From positions 1 through 64,000 of the forward strand of contig NZ_JAUSUX010000008.1 in the NCBI RefSeq assembly GCF_030813795.1: 64,000 nucleotides of DNA, read 5' to 3'. The number at the start of each line of letters is the position of its first letter. Position 1 is the stretch's first letter. The stretch comes from Desulfofundulus luciae (GTDB taxonomy: Bacteria; Bacillota; Desulfotomaculia; Desulfotomaculales; Desulfovirgulaceae). Below are positions 7,956 through 17,281 of this stretch, piece by piece. Both the position numbers and the translations under genes were made by a program. The notes below the pieces were generated by a model, which searched no databases, had not been told where the DNA came from, and saw only the letters and a program-made list of their open reading frames with translations.

Positions 7956-8178
7956 AAAATTGGGGATGACTAAGTATGTAAATTGCTTGAAATATGCCTG
8001 GCTGCGTGCTATAATATAAAGCTAGTGCAGAATAATTACCCTAAATTTATGTACCACAAAGGCCATAAACATGCTGAATCAGTGATAGTCTTTTAAATAT
8101 TTAAAATGGTTTTGACATAAAGATTACCGAGTTGAACGTTTTCTTATAACTAAAGCTGAGGGAAGGGACTAATAGAAG
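7956..8178 (+). other. Intergenic stretch upstream of the GntR regulator
   Basis: This AT-rich stretch contains several TATAAT-like hexamers (for example around 8010-8020) and a TTGACA at about 8112 without a well-spaced -10. It presumably carries the promoter of the regulator at 8179. I see no gene in it. Confidence 0.4.
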
Positions 8179-8874
8179 ATGTTTGTACCAGTAGTCTCAG
8201 AAAATACTAATCGTTCCCAGCGCATTGTGGCTCAGATTCGCTCGCTGGTTGCCGAAGGAAAACTAAAGCCCGGGGATCGCCTGCCTCCTGAACGAGAACT
8301 GGCTCAGTTGATGAATGTTAGCCGTACTTCGGTGCGGGAGGCTATTCAAATACTGGCCACCATGGGCATGGTGACCATTAAAAAGGGGCAGGGTATTTTT
8401 ATTGCCCAAAACGATGTCACTTCGTTAATGAATACCTTGGGCGAATTGCTGGTGGTCAAAAAGGACGAAATCAAAGACTTGTTGGAAGTGCGCAAGATAC
8501 TGGAAACACAGGCAGTCAGTCTGGCGGTGGAAAGGGCCAGCGATGAAGAGATCCTCGCCTTACGGGAAATAGTTGAGGATGCTCTGGCCCGCATTACCAC
8601 CAATGAAGTTGATCCTGCTTATGCCCGGGAGCACGACGCCCGTTTTCACGGGGCTATTTTTAGCTTCACCCGGAACCATGTTTTAATTGCCATCGTCAGC
8701 AGCCTCTATCATGTCTACGACCGCATGCGCAGTCGTACTACAGCCATTCCCGGCCGGGCCATCCAATCCATCAAAGATCATCAGCGCATTATGGAGGCCA
8801 TCAGTCGCCGGGACAAGGATACTGCGGTGAAAGCTATGCTGGAGCATATTCAAAGTGTGGAGCGGGTTCTGTAA
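8179..8874 (+). CDS. FadR-subfamily GntR transcriptional regulator
   Basis: The 231-residue protein has an N-terminal winged helix typical of GntR proteins (IVAQIRSLVAEGKLKPGDRLPPERELAQLMNVSRTSVREAIQIL). An all-helical FCD ligand-binding domain follows, with the metal-site pattern EHDARFHGAIF near residues 154-164 and later histidines (KDHQRIMEAI). FCD regulators usually sense organic acids. The gene sits directly upstream of a sulfolactate-type dehydrogenase and near suyAB, so it probably controls their use, derepressed by sulfolactate or a product. FadR-type operators have the form GGT-N3-ACC; GGTATGACCT occurs at 8910-8919, just downstream of this gene, and at 12652-12661 in the suyA/MCP divergent region. 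The ATG at 8179 has a GAGGGAAGGGA site somewhat far upstream. Confidence 0.85.
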   Translation: MFVPVVSENTNRSQRIVAQIRSLVAEGKLKPGDRLPPERELAQLMNVSRTSVREAIQILATMGMVTIKKGQGIFIAQNDVTSLMNTLGELLVVKKDEIKDLLEVRKILETQAVSLAVERASDEEILALREIVEDALARITTNEVDPAYAREHDARFHGAIFSFTRNHVLIAIVSSLYHVYDRMRSRTTAIPGRAIQSIKDHQRIMEAISRRDKDTAVKAMLEHIQSVERVL

Positions 8875-8907
8875 CTTTTAACAACCGAGGGGTATTTGTG
8901 CGCTATC

Positions 8908-8920
8908 GAGGTATGACCTC
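8908..8920 (+). promoter_or_regulatory. Candidate GntR/FadR-type operator before the sulfolactate dehydrogenase gene
   Basis: GAGGTATGACCTC has 5-bp inverted arms around ATG and fits the GGT-N3-ACC core of FadR-subfamily operators. The 10-mer GGTATGACCT recurs at 12652-12661 and 58272-58281. It lies in the 163-base gap between the regulator and the dehydrogenase. Confidence 0.45.
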
Positions 8921-9037
8921 ACTCCTCTGTGTATAAGGAAAAACATGCTTACCTCTTATCTAACCAGGGACGAGCGCAAAAAACCTGCGGCGTAAGTTGC
9001 CCTGATGAGTATGAAAAATGACGGAGGTCGATTTTAA

Positions 9038-10084
9038 ATGCTTTTGAAAAAATACCCCGTGGATATATTGGCCCCATTTTGCCGGGAATTGATGAAAGCT
9101 GCTGGTGTGCCACCGGAGGATGCCGGGGTAGTCACCGATGTATTAATTGATGCCAGCCTTGAAGGTATTGATACCCATGGAATCAGCCGGTTACCAATTT
9201 ATATTTCCAGGTTGAGAAATGGCCGAATCAATTCACGGCCTCAAATTAAAGTTGACCGTACTGGAGCGATGGCTGCAGTGGACGGGGATAACGGCCTGGG
9301 ACAACTGGTGGCAGTGCGGTCCATGAAAATAGCCATCGAGTTAGCGGGACAATACGGCGTAGGGTTTGTGACCACCAAACACAGCAACCATTTCGGTGCC
9401 GCCTCCTACTACTGCAAAATGGCTACGCGGTGGCAAATGATAGGCATGGCGTTTACCAATTCTCCTCCGGGAATTCCTCCCTGGGGCGGGCGGAAACCTT
9501 ATTTCGGCACAAACCCCATTGCCTTTGCCTTTCCTACGAACGAATACCCGGTGGTGGTGGATATGTCTTCTTCCACCGTGGCTCGGGGAAATATCATCCT
9601 GGCGGCCAGAGAAGGGCGAGAGATCCCGTTGGGTTGGGCTATTGATGCAGAAGGACGACCAACCACCGACCCGCAGAAAGCCCTGGGAGGGGCGGTGTTA
9701 CCCGTAGGTGGTGCCAAAGGATATGCCCTGGCCCTGGCGGTGGAAGTGTTGTCCGGTATTCTTTCCGGTTCAGCTTACGGTCCCGGGGTAGGCTGGATTT
9801 ACGACGATAGTTTGGAACCAGCAAATGTCGGTCATTGTTTCCTGGCCATAGACGTATCCCGCCTGATGTCGCTGGAAACGTTTCATAAGCGGATGGCTGA
9901 TATGATCCAGGGAGTAAAGGCCGTACCTTTGGCCAAAGGGTTTGAACAGATTTTGATCCCTGGCGAAAGGCGGCGGGTCAAGGCCAAACAACGGGTAAGA
10001 GAAGGTATTCCGGTTGATGAAAACCTGCTACAGGAATTGAACCAGCTTGCTATGGAGTTGGGCGTCCGGACTCTGGAGAGCTGA
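9038..10084 (+). CDS. comC: Ldh/malate dehydrogenase-2 family oxidoreductase, probable (R)-sulfolactate dehydrogenase
   Basis: The 348-residue protein belongs to the non-Rossmann NAD(P)H-dependent family of L-sulfolactate, malate, ureidoglycolate and related 2-hydroxyacid dehydrogenases. Signature stretches are EGIDTHGISRLPIYI near residues 47-61 (conserved catalytic His), GLGQLVAVRSM, VTTKHSNHFGAASYY, and GTNPIAFAFPT...VVVDMSSST. A GGAKGYALALAVEVLSGILSG stretch near residue 225 also matches. With suyAB close by, oxidation/reduction between (R)-sulfolactate and sulfopyruvate is the best guess, as in ComC; malate or lactate cannot be excluded. A separate (S)-sulfolactate dehydrogenase (SlcC) is not in the window. 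The ATG at 9038 follows GGAGG. Confidence 0.75.
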   Translation: MLLKKYPVDILAPFCRELMKAAGVPPEDAGVVTDVLIDASLEGIDTHGISRLPIYISRLRNGRINSRPQIKVDRTGAMAAVDGDNGLGQLVAVRSMKIAIELAGQYGVGFVTTKHSNHFGAASYYCKMATRWQMIGMAFTNSPPGIPPWGGRKPYFGTNPIAFAFPTNEYPVVVDMSSSTVARGNIILAAREGREIPLGWAIDAEGRPTTDPQKALGGAVLPVGGAKGYALALAVEVLSGILSGSAYGPGVGWIYDDSLEPANVGHCFLAIDVSRLMSLETFHKRMADMIQGVKAVPLAKGFEQILIPGERRRVKAKQRVREGIPVDENLLQELNQLAMELGVRTLES

Positions 10085-10198
10085 AAGACAGGCTGGATTT
10101 CTTCGGCTTGCTGCCGTTGGCATGATTCCCTGCACCTTCCGAGTCCGGGATCCAGAGGGCTTTCATACTTAAGGACTTTCATCAGGTTACAGGTGGGC

Positions 10199-10930
10199 TT
10201 AGTGTTTGATCAATAAAATAAGCCCGCTTAAAAAGACCAGAATATTAATATAAATAATAAACTGCTTATCTGATATCTTTTTAATTAATTTACTTCCCGC
10301 CCAGCTACCTAAAAACAAAACCGGAACCAGGAATAAACTAATTTTGACCAGGGGCAAAGTGAGGATTCCCAGCCTGCTAAACATTACTATCTTTAAACAA
10401 TCAGCAAAGAGTAGGAATCCCACCAAAGTGGCCACAAAAGTTTCTTTCTTTAAATTTTGTGTTATTAAATAAATGGTAAGGACAATACCTCCTGAGTGGG
10501 CTATTGCCGAAGCTGTTCCTGCTGCGATACTGATAATGCTACCCTGCCATGGACTGAATTTTATATTTGTAAAAAGTTTTTCTTTTTTTATACGTAAAAT
10601 TTGAAGGGTTGAAAAAAGTATAGCAATAGTTCCTATTGTAATTTTTGTTTTTTCGGGAGAAGCTCCGGCCAGGTAATAGCTACCTAAAATAGTACCTAAT
10701 AGGGCGCCAGGCAATATTATCAAGAGCTGCTTTTTATCCCACCTTTTCCAGTGGGTACCCAAAGTAGAAAAATCTGTTATAAGCATCATGGGTGCCATTA
10801 AAGCCACTGCAGTTTTGGGGTCCATGGTAAGAGACAGCAGGGGAGTTAAAAATACCCCTGCGCCAATGCCGAAGGCAGTTTTTAACAACCCTGCTACAAA
10901 GGCGGCTAGCATGGAAAAGATGTTTAGCAT
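10199..10930 (-). CDS. TSUP (TauE/SafE) family anion exporter
   Basis: This 243-residue membrane protein has about eight hydrophobic segments. The two TSUP repeats start with GLLKTAFGIGAGVFLTPLLSL and GTASAIAHSGGIVLTIYLI. TSUP proteins export or import sulfite, sulfonates and other small organosulfur anions, often next to genes that release sulfite. It lies downstream of suyBA on the same strand, and suyAB releases sulfite, so export of excess sulfite or uptake of a sulfonate is a reasonable role. The ATG at 10930 follows AAAGGAG. A hairpin at 10983-11011 separates it from suyB. Its AT-rich codons differ from the GC-rich suy genes, which may indicate a different origin. Confidence 0.8.
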   Translation of the reverse strand: MLNIFSMLAAFVAGLLKTAFGIGAGVFLTPLLSLTMDPKTAVALMAPMMLITDFSTLGTHWKRWDKKQLLIILPGALLGTILGSYYLAGASPEKTKITIGTIAILFSTLQILRIKKEKLFTNIKFSPWQGSIISIAAGTASAIAHSGGIVLTIYLITQNLKKETFVATLVGFLLFADCLKIVMFSRLGILTLPLVKISLFLVPVLFLGSWAGSKLIKKISDKQFIIYINILVFLSGLILLIKH

Positions 10931-10982
10931 AGTATTTTCTCCTTTATTAATAGTTATGTAAAGTTGACGATTTTATAAATAT

Positions 10983-11011
10983 GCCCCGAAAGTATCTGAT
11001 ACTTCCGGGGC
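10983..11011. terminator. Hairpin between suyB and the TSUP gene
   Basis: GCCCCG (10983-10988) pairs with CGGGGC (11006-11011), extended inward by AAGTA/TACTT. Neither side has a good T-run, so it may give only partial termination of the suyAB transcript before the exporter gene. Confidence 0.5.
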
Positions 11012-11088
11012 TTATTCCGTATATATGGGGGTAGTGTGGAGGGGAATAATATTCTTTTTTAATTGTTTGCCGCTCGATAAAAGAGGAC

Positions 11089-12252
11089 TTATGCGCTGCG
11101 GTATAGTTTGTTGATGACAAATTCCCTGTGACCCAGGACCTCGGCGGAAGTCAGACGGCCGTTGGCGGTGCGGATGATCATTTCCATCAACTTGTCGGCG
11201 GCCTGGTCGAGGGTCAGTTCGCGGCGGAGCACGCCGGATACATCCACGTCAATGTGCTCGGACATAGTGGAGACGGTAATGGGGTTGGCCGACAGTTTGA
11301 TGACCGGGACGATAGGGTTACCCACGACGTTGCCCTGGCCGGTGGGGAAGAGGTGAATCACGGCGCCGCCGGCCGCCCACAGGGTAACGGCTTCCGCTGC
11401 CGCAGAGGAGGTGTCCATGAACCAGAGTTTGCCGGTCCGCGGAGGAATGTATTCGGCAGATTCAAGGACGCCGTCCACCATGCAATTGCCGATCTTCTGG
11501 ATGTTGCCCAGCGCTTTTTCTTCAATGGTGGTCAAACCACCGATGATGTTGCCCTGAGTCGGCTGGGAGCCGAGGAGGTCGGCTTCTTCCTGCATAATGA
11601 GGGCCTGGTAGTCATTGAAAAGGGCCATGAATTTTTCCCTCAGTTCCGGGGTTCTCATCCTGGCGGCAACAATATGCTCGCCTCCGGTCAGTTCGGTGGT
11701 TTCACCAAAGCTGCAGGAGGCACCGGCCGCGGTCAGCCGCTCCACCACTTTACCTACAGTGGGATTGGCGGCCAGGCCGGAGGTGGTGTCCGACTCGCCG
11801 CACTTCACACTGACCACCAGGTCGGCGATTTCGCATTCTTCCCGCTGGAGTTCGCTGGCCCAGTGAACGAATTCCTTGGCTTTTCTGGAAGCCCGCTCGA
11901 TGGTGTTGAAGTCACCGTATCTTTCAATCCCGAACATGGCCACGGGCTTGCCAGTCTTGGCGATTCCCTCGGCTACCCGGGTGGTCCAGTGAGAAGTCTC
12001 GATGCCGATGACGATGCAGGCGGCCACATTGGGGTTGCTGCCAATGCCAATTAACTGGCGGAAGAAAAGCTCCAGGTCGCGACCGAACTGAAGGCGGCCG
12101 AAATGGTGGGGGAGGGCGATAGTCCCCTTTACATTGTTGGCCACTGCTTCAGCGCAGGCATTGGATATATCATCGAGAGGCAAAATCACAACGTGGTTAC
12201 GGACCCCCACTCTGCCGTTCTCCCTGCGGTATCCCATAAATTTTAGTGTCAT
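11089..12252 (-). CDS. suyB: (2R)-sulfolactate sulfo-lyase large (beta) subunit
   Basis: SuyAB cleaves sulfolactate to pyruvate and sulfite. The 387-residue protein is a UxaA/altronate-dehydratase-type large subunit. [20 protein letters not shown] opens it, [18 protein letters not shown] follows, and the motif [18 protein letters not shown] lies near residue 165 with the conserved Cys. [28 protein letters not shown] and [15 protein letters not shown] come later. [24 protein letters not shown] resembles SuyB more than altronate or galactarate dehydratases. The ATG at 12252 is preferred over a GTG at 12261 because AGGTGG sits six bases upstream of it. It starts three bases after suyA stops. Substrate assignment leans on remembered SuyB sequences and on the comC/TSUP context. 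Confidence 0.8.
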   Translation of the reverse strand: MTLKFMGYRRENGRVGVRNHVVILPLDDISNACAEAVANNVKGTIALPHHFGRLQFGRDLELFFRQLIGIGSNPNVAACIVIGIETSHWTTRVAEGIAKTGKPVAMFGIERYGDFNTIERASRKAKEFVHWASELQREECEIADLVVSVKCGESDTTSGLAANPTVGKVVERLTAAGASCSFGETTELTGGEHIVAARMRTPELREKFMALFNDYQALIMQEEADLLGSQPTQGNIIGGLTTIEEKALGNIQKIGNCMVDGVLESAEYIPPRTGKLWFMDTSSAAAEAVTLWAAGGAVIHLFPTGQGNVVGNPIVPVIKLSANPITVSTMSEHIDVDVSGVLRRELTLDQAADKLMEMIIRTANGRLTSAEVLGHREFVINKLYRSA

Positions 12253-12254
12253 CT

Positions 12255-12536
12255 TTACCACCTCGCAGTCTTCAGGTTATGGATGTGCACGTGTTCCCCT
12301 TTTTTGATGGCCTGGGTAGTTTTGCCGATGGATTCGCCATATTTGATTACAGTGTCGCCGGGGAGAAAATCGCACAGAGCAATCTTGTGGCCCAGGGGAA
12401 TATCGTTGAGGGCCGTCACGGTGATTTCAGCGTTGGTGTCCATCACCCAGCCGGTGGCGGTCTCACCGGCTTTGATATCGGCTACCGCGACTCCTACGGT
12501 ATCCTTCTCGTGGTGTACAAAAAATTTTACCGCCAT
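12255..12536 (-). CDS. suyA: (2R)-sulfolactate sulfo-lyase small (alpha) subunit
   Basis: This 93-residue SAF-domain protein matches the separate small subunit of UxaA-type lyases. It has [20 protein letters not shown] at the N-terminus, [15 protein letters not shown] in the middle and [21 protein letters not shown] at the end. These histidine-containing beta elements complete the active site with SuyB. The gene is first in a suyA-suyB operon reading away from the MCP gene, with GGAGGATACC before its ATG at 12536. A FadR-type operator candidate lies about 115 bases upstream. If the substrate is not sulfolactate, a sugar-acid dehydratase is the alternative. Confidence 0.8.
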   Translation of the reverse strand: MAVKFFVHHEKDTVGVAVADIKAGETATGWVMDTNAEITVTALNDIPLGHKIALCDFLPGDTVIKYGESIGKTTQAIKKGEHVHIHNLKTARW

Positions 12537-12650
12537 GGTATCCTCCTCCCTTGACTGGTTAGTTAGCTAGGCCTAGCTCAAAACTTAAAAGATAAAAATA
12601 GGAAAATTTTGGCAATTCGTTATGCAAGGAATCGGCTGAAAAGTGGTATG

Positions 12651-12663
12651 TGGTATGACCTCT
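12651..12663. promoter_or_regulatory. Candidate GntR/FadR-type operator between suyA and the MCP gene
   Basis: TGGTATGACCTCT shares the 10-mer GGTATGACCT with the site at 8910-8919. It sits midway in the divergent region between suyA (minus) and the chemoreceptor (plus), so it could control both. Confidence 0.4.
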
Positions 12664-12865
12664 GCTGGGTAAATTATACTTTAGTTAACCACCGGATGTC
12701 AACTATTATTTTTTCCTATCCTATATTAAGAAGCCCATATAGAAGCCAACTGTAATAGAAGCCAATAAAAATTTTGACCATAGTTAAGATAGAGCTGTTC
12801 AGGAGGTACTACCTCAGACCGATATAATATTGTGGGCATTAAAATTTCTGGGAAGGGGAGAGTGT

Positions 12866-14716
12866 ATGTTCAGGCTCAGGTTACGTGGCAAATTAATCGC
12901 GTCTTTCTTACTTTTCTCACTGTTACCTCTTATAGGGCTGGCGTTATTATTTTTTCGCTTTGCCAATGCCGATCTGATCCAGGCGTCTTTTCAGCAAAAC
13001 CGTGTGATTGCCAAAGGAGTGGTCAGTGAGATCAATAGATTTTTAACCGACCGTGCTGAAATGCTCCAGGGTCTGGCCAGTACCTCCGATGTACAGGAAA
13101 TGGATCCGGCTAAAGTTACTCCCCTGTTGGTTTCGTTACAGAAGAATATTTCCGGTGCTGCTTTGCTGGCCGTAATAGATACCAGGGGATACCAGATAGC
13201 CCGATCGGATGGACAGAAGCTACTTTACCTGGGAGACCGGGAATACTTTAAAGAAGGCATGGCCAGACGGGATTTAACCATAAGTGAGGTGGTCATTAAC
13301 AAAACCACGGGCAAAAACAGTGTAATTATGATTGCACCCATTTTTACACAGGGAATATTAAAGGGCTTTGTTCAAATGACCCTGGACCTGGAATTTTTAG
13401 AGGACTTAATAAAGAAAAATAAAGCTGGTGTGGCCGGGTATTCTTTTATCGTGGACCGGCAGGGACGGGCCGTGGTTCATCCTCAAAAAGAAAAGGAGCA
13501 GGGGGAAGCCGGACTAATTGATTTGAAAGACGAACTTCCGGTAAAAGAAGTGTTGAGAGGAAAGTCGGGTCACCTTATTTATCAAACTAAAGGCGTAAAA
13601 TATCTCAGTAATTTTGAGCCTGTACCTTTGGCCGGCTGGGGTGTGGTGGTGAATTTGCCTTTAACCGAGGCAACTGCCCTGGCTCGGGATTTTCTTAAGC
13701 AGGTTGGTATGGCAGTAGCCGTGACGGTCGCTGTGGCTGTGCTTATTGGCTTATCCCTGAGCAGCACATTAACCAGGCCTTTAAAAGAGTTGGGAAAATC
13801 AGCTGATCTCGTTTCCCAGGGTGATCTGACGGTAAAGATAGCATCCACGTCCCGCGATGAAGTGGGAGAAGTGGCCAGGGCTTTTAGAGAAATGGTTGAC
13901 AGTTTAGCCGGAGCGGTTAAAGAAGTGTCCAATGCTTCCATTTCTCTGGTTCAGGCCGCCGATCAATTAAAAGGCAATGCAGAACAAATCAGTTCTGGAG
14001 CCAATGAAACTGCGGCTGCGATTTCTGAAGTGGCTTCTACGGTTAATAATGTGTCCAGCAATGCCCAGATGGTTGCGGAAATCTCGAGGGAGGCTGCTGA
14101 AGCATCCGGACAAGGCAGTGTGCTGTCACGCCGTATAGGTCAGGAGATTGAAGCCATTCATTCGGCCATCCGGGAAGTGGCCGATTCGATTATGAATTTA
14201 GATGCCAGGGCGGGCAATATATTCCATGTGGCAGATGTGATTGCTAATATTGCCGAAGAAACAAACCTTTTAGCACTTAATGCCGCCATTGAGGCTGCCC
14301 GGGCAGGGGAACACGGTCGTGGTTTTTCGGTGGTGGCCGAAGAAGTACGCAAGCTGGCTGAACAGTCGGCAGCATCGGCTAAAGAAATTAACCAACTGGT
14401 GGAGGGTATTCGTTCTGAAATCGGCCAGATGGTCAAGAATGCTAAAGAAAATATAAACCGGATAGAAGGCAGCACTCAAGTAGTTAGCCAGGCGGGGGAG
14501 TCTTTTGAAAAAATTTCCCAGCGCGTTGAGGAACTGAATAGATACCTCCAGGATGTAGTCGCTTCTATACAACAGGTATCCGCCAGCACCGAAAATATAG
14601 CGGCTGTGGCGGAAGAACAGAATGCCGCCATGGAAGAAATCCTGGGGGCCGCAAATAATTTGAAAAAACTGGCTGACCAGCTGCGGGCCATGGTGGGCAG
14701 GTTTGTGGTGTCCTAA
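12866..14716 (+). CDS. Methyl-accepting chemotaxis protein with Cache sensor domain
   Basis: The 616-residue protein has TM1 (residues 12-32), an extracytoplasmic dCache-like sensor (about 33-275, with [15 protein letters not shown] and [13 protein letters not shown]), TM2 (about 287-310) and a HAMP domain ([20 protein letters not shown]). A long signalling coiled coil follows, whose hairpin tip reads [44 protein letters not shown]. It should bind a ligand outside the cell and control CheA. Cache chemoreceptors often sense organic acids or amino acids. Placement divergent from suyAB and before a TRAP transporter suggests a hydroxy-acid or sulfonate ligand, which is inference. The ATG at 12866 follows GGGGAG; an in-frame ATG at 12830 lacks a good site. 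Confidence 0.9.
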   Translation: MFRLRLRGKLIASFLLFSLLPLIGLALLFFRFANADLIQASFQQNRVIAKGVVSEINRFLTDRAEMLQGLASTSDVQEMDPAKVTPLLVSLQKNISGAALLAVIDTRGYQIARSDGQKLLYLGDREYFKEGMARRDLTISEVVINKTTGKNSVIMIAPIFTQGILKGFVQMTLDLEFLEDLIKKNKAGVAGYSFIVDRQGRAVVHPQKEKEQGEAGLIDLKDELPVKEVLRGKSGHLIYQTKGVKYLSNFEPVPLAGWGVVVNLPLTEATALARDFLKQVGMAVAVTVAVAVLIGLSLSSTLTRPLKELGKSADLVSQGDLTVKIASTSRDEVGEVARAFREMVDSLAGAVKEVSNASISLVQAADQLKGNAEQISSGANETAAAISEVASTVNNVSSNAQMVAEISREAAEASGQGSVLSRRIGQEIEAIHSAIREVADSIMNLDARAGNIFHVADVIANIAEETNLLALNAAIEAARAGEHGRGFSVVAEEVRKLAEQSAASAKEINQLVEGIRSEIGQMVKNAKENINRIEGSTQVVSQAGESFEKISQRVEELNRYLQDVVASIQQVSASTENIAAVAEEQNAAMEEILGAANNLKKLADQLRAMVGRFVVS

Positions 14717-14786
14717 AGTTTTCTACCATGTTTGTGTGTTTCTGGTGATCCGAGAACCTTATATTGGTGATTGTTACAAAGCCCCA

Positions 14787-14825
14787 CCCGCCGTGCTGAA
14801 AGGTTATAACCCCCGGCACGGCGGG
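14787..14825 (+). terminator. Hairpin after the MCP gene
   Basis: CCCGCCGTGC (14787-14796) pairs perfectly with GCACGGCGGG (14816-14825) around a 19-base loop, followed by a weak T-containing stretch (ATTTATTT). It is probably the MCP gene's terminator. Confidence 0.55.
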
Positions 14826-14996
14826 CAGATTTATTTGCGTGATTCCATTCCCAGTAACTCAAAAAGTCTCAATTAACCCAATTAAATTTAAAAATAAGTT
14901 TTATAATGTTTAGAAAACATCTTGCAAAGGACATCGAATTTTGGCATAATCTATACATCAGGGGTAAGAGGTATTACCAATATTGCGGAGGAGACC

Positions 14997-16040
14997 ATGG
15001 AATTTTTAGGATATATGAGACCCGACGGTTCGGCAGGCATCCGCAATCATTTGTGCGTCGTTCCCCTGGGTTCTTTTGCGGGTTACGTCTGCCGTCAATT
15101 GTTAGGAATGGTACAAGGAATTACACTGGTCAGCGGATTGCCCGACCAGTTCAGTCCTGAGGGAGCACGGTCTTATCTTCGAACTACATTAATTGGTGCT
15201 GTTACCAACCCTAACATTGGGGGGGTAATTGTCTTAGCGGGAAATTTGTCCGATAATTCTGTTGTTGATAGTCTGGCTCACTCTGTTTCCCTTACCGGAA
15301 GGCCAGTCCGGGTGTTCAGGCTTCAAGATTATGGGGGCATTGGACAGGCTTCGGCTACAGCCCTCCAGGCAGTGGTGGAAATGAAACGCGATATGTCCAC
15401 TGCGCGGCGAGAGCTTGTCCCGGTAAACAAGCTGTGTGTGGCTTTTGATTTTTCCGGCAGTATGGCAGTAGAAGAGGGAAAGCTGCTGCCTGTTTTCGAC
15501 AGGTGTTCTGACCGTTTTGTGGAAGAGGGGGGCCGTACACTCTATTTTGGAGAGATGGAAGAATCCCTTCTGAAATTGCTGGCCCGGCGGGCGACCGGGT
15601 CCGGGGTGACTGATATTTTAATGGCTGGCAGGGGTAGGGATAACGTTTTTGCCAGGGACGAGCTTAACAATGAGGACCAGTGGGGGTCTGCCCCCATTGA
15701 GGGTACTGTAGTTCTTCCGCAGGCGCTACCTGAGAAGCCGGGAGTTTATGTAGCTGTTTCTGAGGCGTTCGCTCCTGAGAAAGTTGTTTCGGCAGGGATC
15801 CATCTTATTGTTTCAACCCCAGGAGGACAACCACTGGTTGATTCCTTTGTGCCCGTTTTGCGGGTGGCTACCGATACCTGGAATCTGAGGGATATTATCG
15901 ATCTGGATCTTTCGGGTTTCTTGCGCGGCAAACTGAGTTCCGAGAACGCAGCGATTCTTTTGGTGAGCGAAATTCTGGCCACCTGCTCGGGGAAATTGAC
16001 CGCAGGGGAAGTTTTTCTGCAGGCGATGGGCGCTGGTTAA
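14997..16040 (+). CDS. Divergent UxaA-family (lyase large-subunit-like) protein
   Basis: The 347-residue product starts like SuyB and UxaA (FLGYMRPDGSAGIRNHLCVVPLGSFAG) and keeps their length and order, including NPNIGGVIVLAGN, the penultimate PVLRVATDTWNLRDIIDLDLSG and GKLTAGEVFLQAMG. The catalytic stretches are lost: where SuyB has [10 protein letters not shown] this protein has CVAFDFSGSMAVE, and [11 protein letters not shown] corresponds to GEMEESLLKLL. No SAF-domain small subunit accompanies it. It is probably not an ordinary dehydratase; a regulatory, binding or altered catalytic role is possible. The ATG at 14997 follows GGAGGAG. It precedes a TAXI-TRAP transporter 113 bases downstream, so it may act on the imported solute. 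Confidence 0.7.
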   Translation: MEFLGYMRPDGSAGIRNHLCVVPLGSFAGYVCRQLLGMVQGITLVSGLPDQFSPEGARSYLRTTLIGAVTNPNIGGVIVLAGNLSDNSVVDSLAHSVSLTGRPVRVFRLQDYGGIGQASATALQAVVEMKRDMSTARRELVPVNKLCVAFDFSGSMAVEEGKLLPVFDRCSDRFVEEGGRTLYFGEMEESLLKLLARRATGSGVTDILMAGRGRDNVFARDELNNEDQWGSAPIEGTVVLPQALPEKPGVYVAVSEAFAPEKVVSAGIHLIVSTPGGQPLVDSFVPVLRVATDTWNLRDIIDLDLSGFLRGKLSSENAAILLVSEILATCSGKLTAGEVFLQAMGAG

Positions 16041-16152
16041 AGGGGGGCTATAATAAGGAGTTGTTCAGAAAGGGGGGGTAATCCGGGAGAAGCGATTGAT
16101 TGGGACGGGTCGTTTTAGTGTCAAAAACAGTTTCAAGGAGGCGAAGGTTAAA

Positions 16153-17187
16153 ATGAAAAAGAGGCCCGTAGTGGCAATCCTCACGGTTATTTTGGTGATA
16201 GGTTTACTGTCTGCTGGTATTAGCGGATGCGGCAAAAAAGGTGGGGGAGAAAGTCAGCCTGGACAGGGAAGCCAGAAGGCCTACAGCTTTGCCACGGCTG
16301 GAACAGGTGGAACATATTATCCCATGGGTGGGGCCATAGCAAGCATTGTTAAAGAACAGGGTATTGATATTAGCGTGGAAACCAGCGGCGGTTCGGCAGA
16401 AAATTTGCGCCTGATTCAGTCCGGGCAAACCGATATGGCCTGGGCTAATGCTTCGGAAATATACTGGGCATGGAACGGTCAGGAATTCTTCAAAGATCAG
16501 AAAATCCAGGACTTCAGATTGGTCGCCTTTGCCTGGGGTGCTGCATTTCACTGGGCGGCCTTGAAGGAAAGTGGAATCAAGACAGTGGCTGACTTCGCGG
16601 GAAAAACTGTTTCTATTGGTCCCCAGGGTTCCGGATCAGCCATATTCGGTGAGACTTTCCTTAAGCACATGGGGCTATGGGACAAGGTCAAGGTAATGTA
16701 CTATCCCCCGGAAGACATGGCTGACGGATTAAAGAACCGTACCCTTGATGTGATGGGGTATTTTTCCCGTGTTCCCTGGTCTGCCATTACAGATGTTTCG
16801 GCCCTGACACCGGTTAACCTGATTGATGCTCCTTCCGAAGGAGAGCAAAAAGGATTTGGACAAAAATACCCCTTCTACCTGATTCAAGAAGTGAAAAGTG
16901 GTACCTACAAGGGTCAGGAAAAGGATATAAAGTTTTATAACAACCCTGTCTACCTGGTGGTTCATAAGAATGTACCTGAGGAAGTTGTTTACAAGATGCT
17001 CCAGGCCATTTATTCCGACAGCGGTCAGGCAAAATTACGGCAAACGCACAAGGCCGGGGAGGACATGACGCTCCAAAATGCCCTGGTAGGAATGGACAAA
17101 CTGGCAGTACCTCTCCATCCGGGAGCTGAGAAATTCTTTAAGGAAAAGGGCATGACTATTCCACCTAATATATCCAGCTCTTCTTAA
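16153..17187 (+). CDS. TAXI-family TRAP transporter solute-binding lipoprotein
   Basis: The 344-residue protein begins with a lipoprotein signal peptide (MKKRPVVAILTVILVIGLLSAGISGCGKK; lipobox near Gly-Cys, Cys about 27), so it should be anchored outside the membrane. The mature part shows the TAXI pattern: FATAGTGGTYYPMGGAIASI, VETSGGSAENLRLIQSGQTDMAWANAS, KTVSIGPQGSGSAIFGE. It captures a small carboxylate-type solute for the TRAP permease at 17282. The ATG at 16153 is chosen because it follows AAGGAGGCG and starts the signal peptide; an upstream in-frame start at 16096 would extend a hydrophilic tail before it. Ligand unknown; context suggests a sulfonate or hydroxy acid. Confidence 0.9.
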   Translation: MKKRPVVAILTVILVIGLLSAGISGCGKKGGGESQPGQGSQKAYSFATAGTGGTYYPMGGAIASIVKEQGIDISVETSGGSAENLRLIQSGQTDMAWANASEIYWAWNGQEFFKDQKIQDFRLVAFAWGAAFHWAALKESGIKTVADFAGKTVSIGPQGSGSAIFGETFLKHMGLWDKVKVMYYPPEDMADGLKNRTLDVMGYFSRVPWSAITDVSALTPVNLIDAPSEGEQKGFGQKYPFYLIQEVKSGTYKGQEKDIKFYNNPVYLVVHKNVPEEVVYKMLQAIYSDSGQAKLRQTHKAGEDMTLQNALVGMDKLAVPLHPGAEKFFKEKGMTIPPNISSSS

Positions 17188-17226
17188 ATTGGTTTCTTCA
17201 ATAGGGGTAGGTAGTTTTTAAGCAGG

Positions 17227-17245
17227 AGCGGGTTTTATGCCCGCT
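17227..17245 (+). terminator. Hairpin between the TRAP binding protein and permease genes
   Basis: AGCGGG/CCCGCT flank a TTTTATG loop. Such hairpins commonly stabilise or partly terminate the transcript after a highly expressed binding-protein gene, giving less permease than binding protein. Confidence 0.5.
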
Positions 17246-17281
17246 TCCCCTTCCCTAAATAAAGTAAGGAGGTAGCGATGC

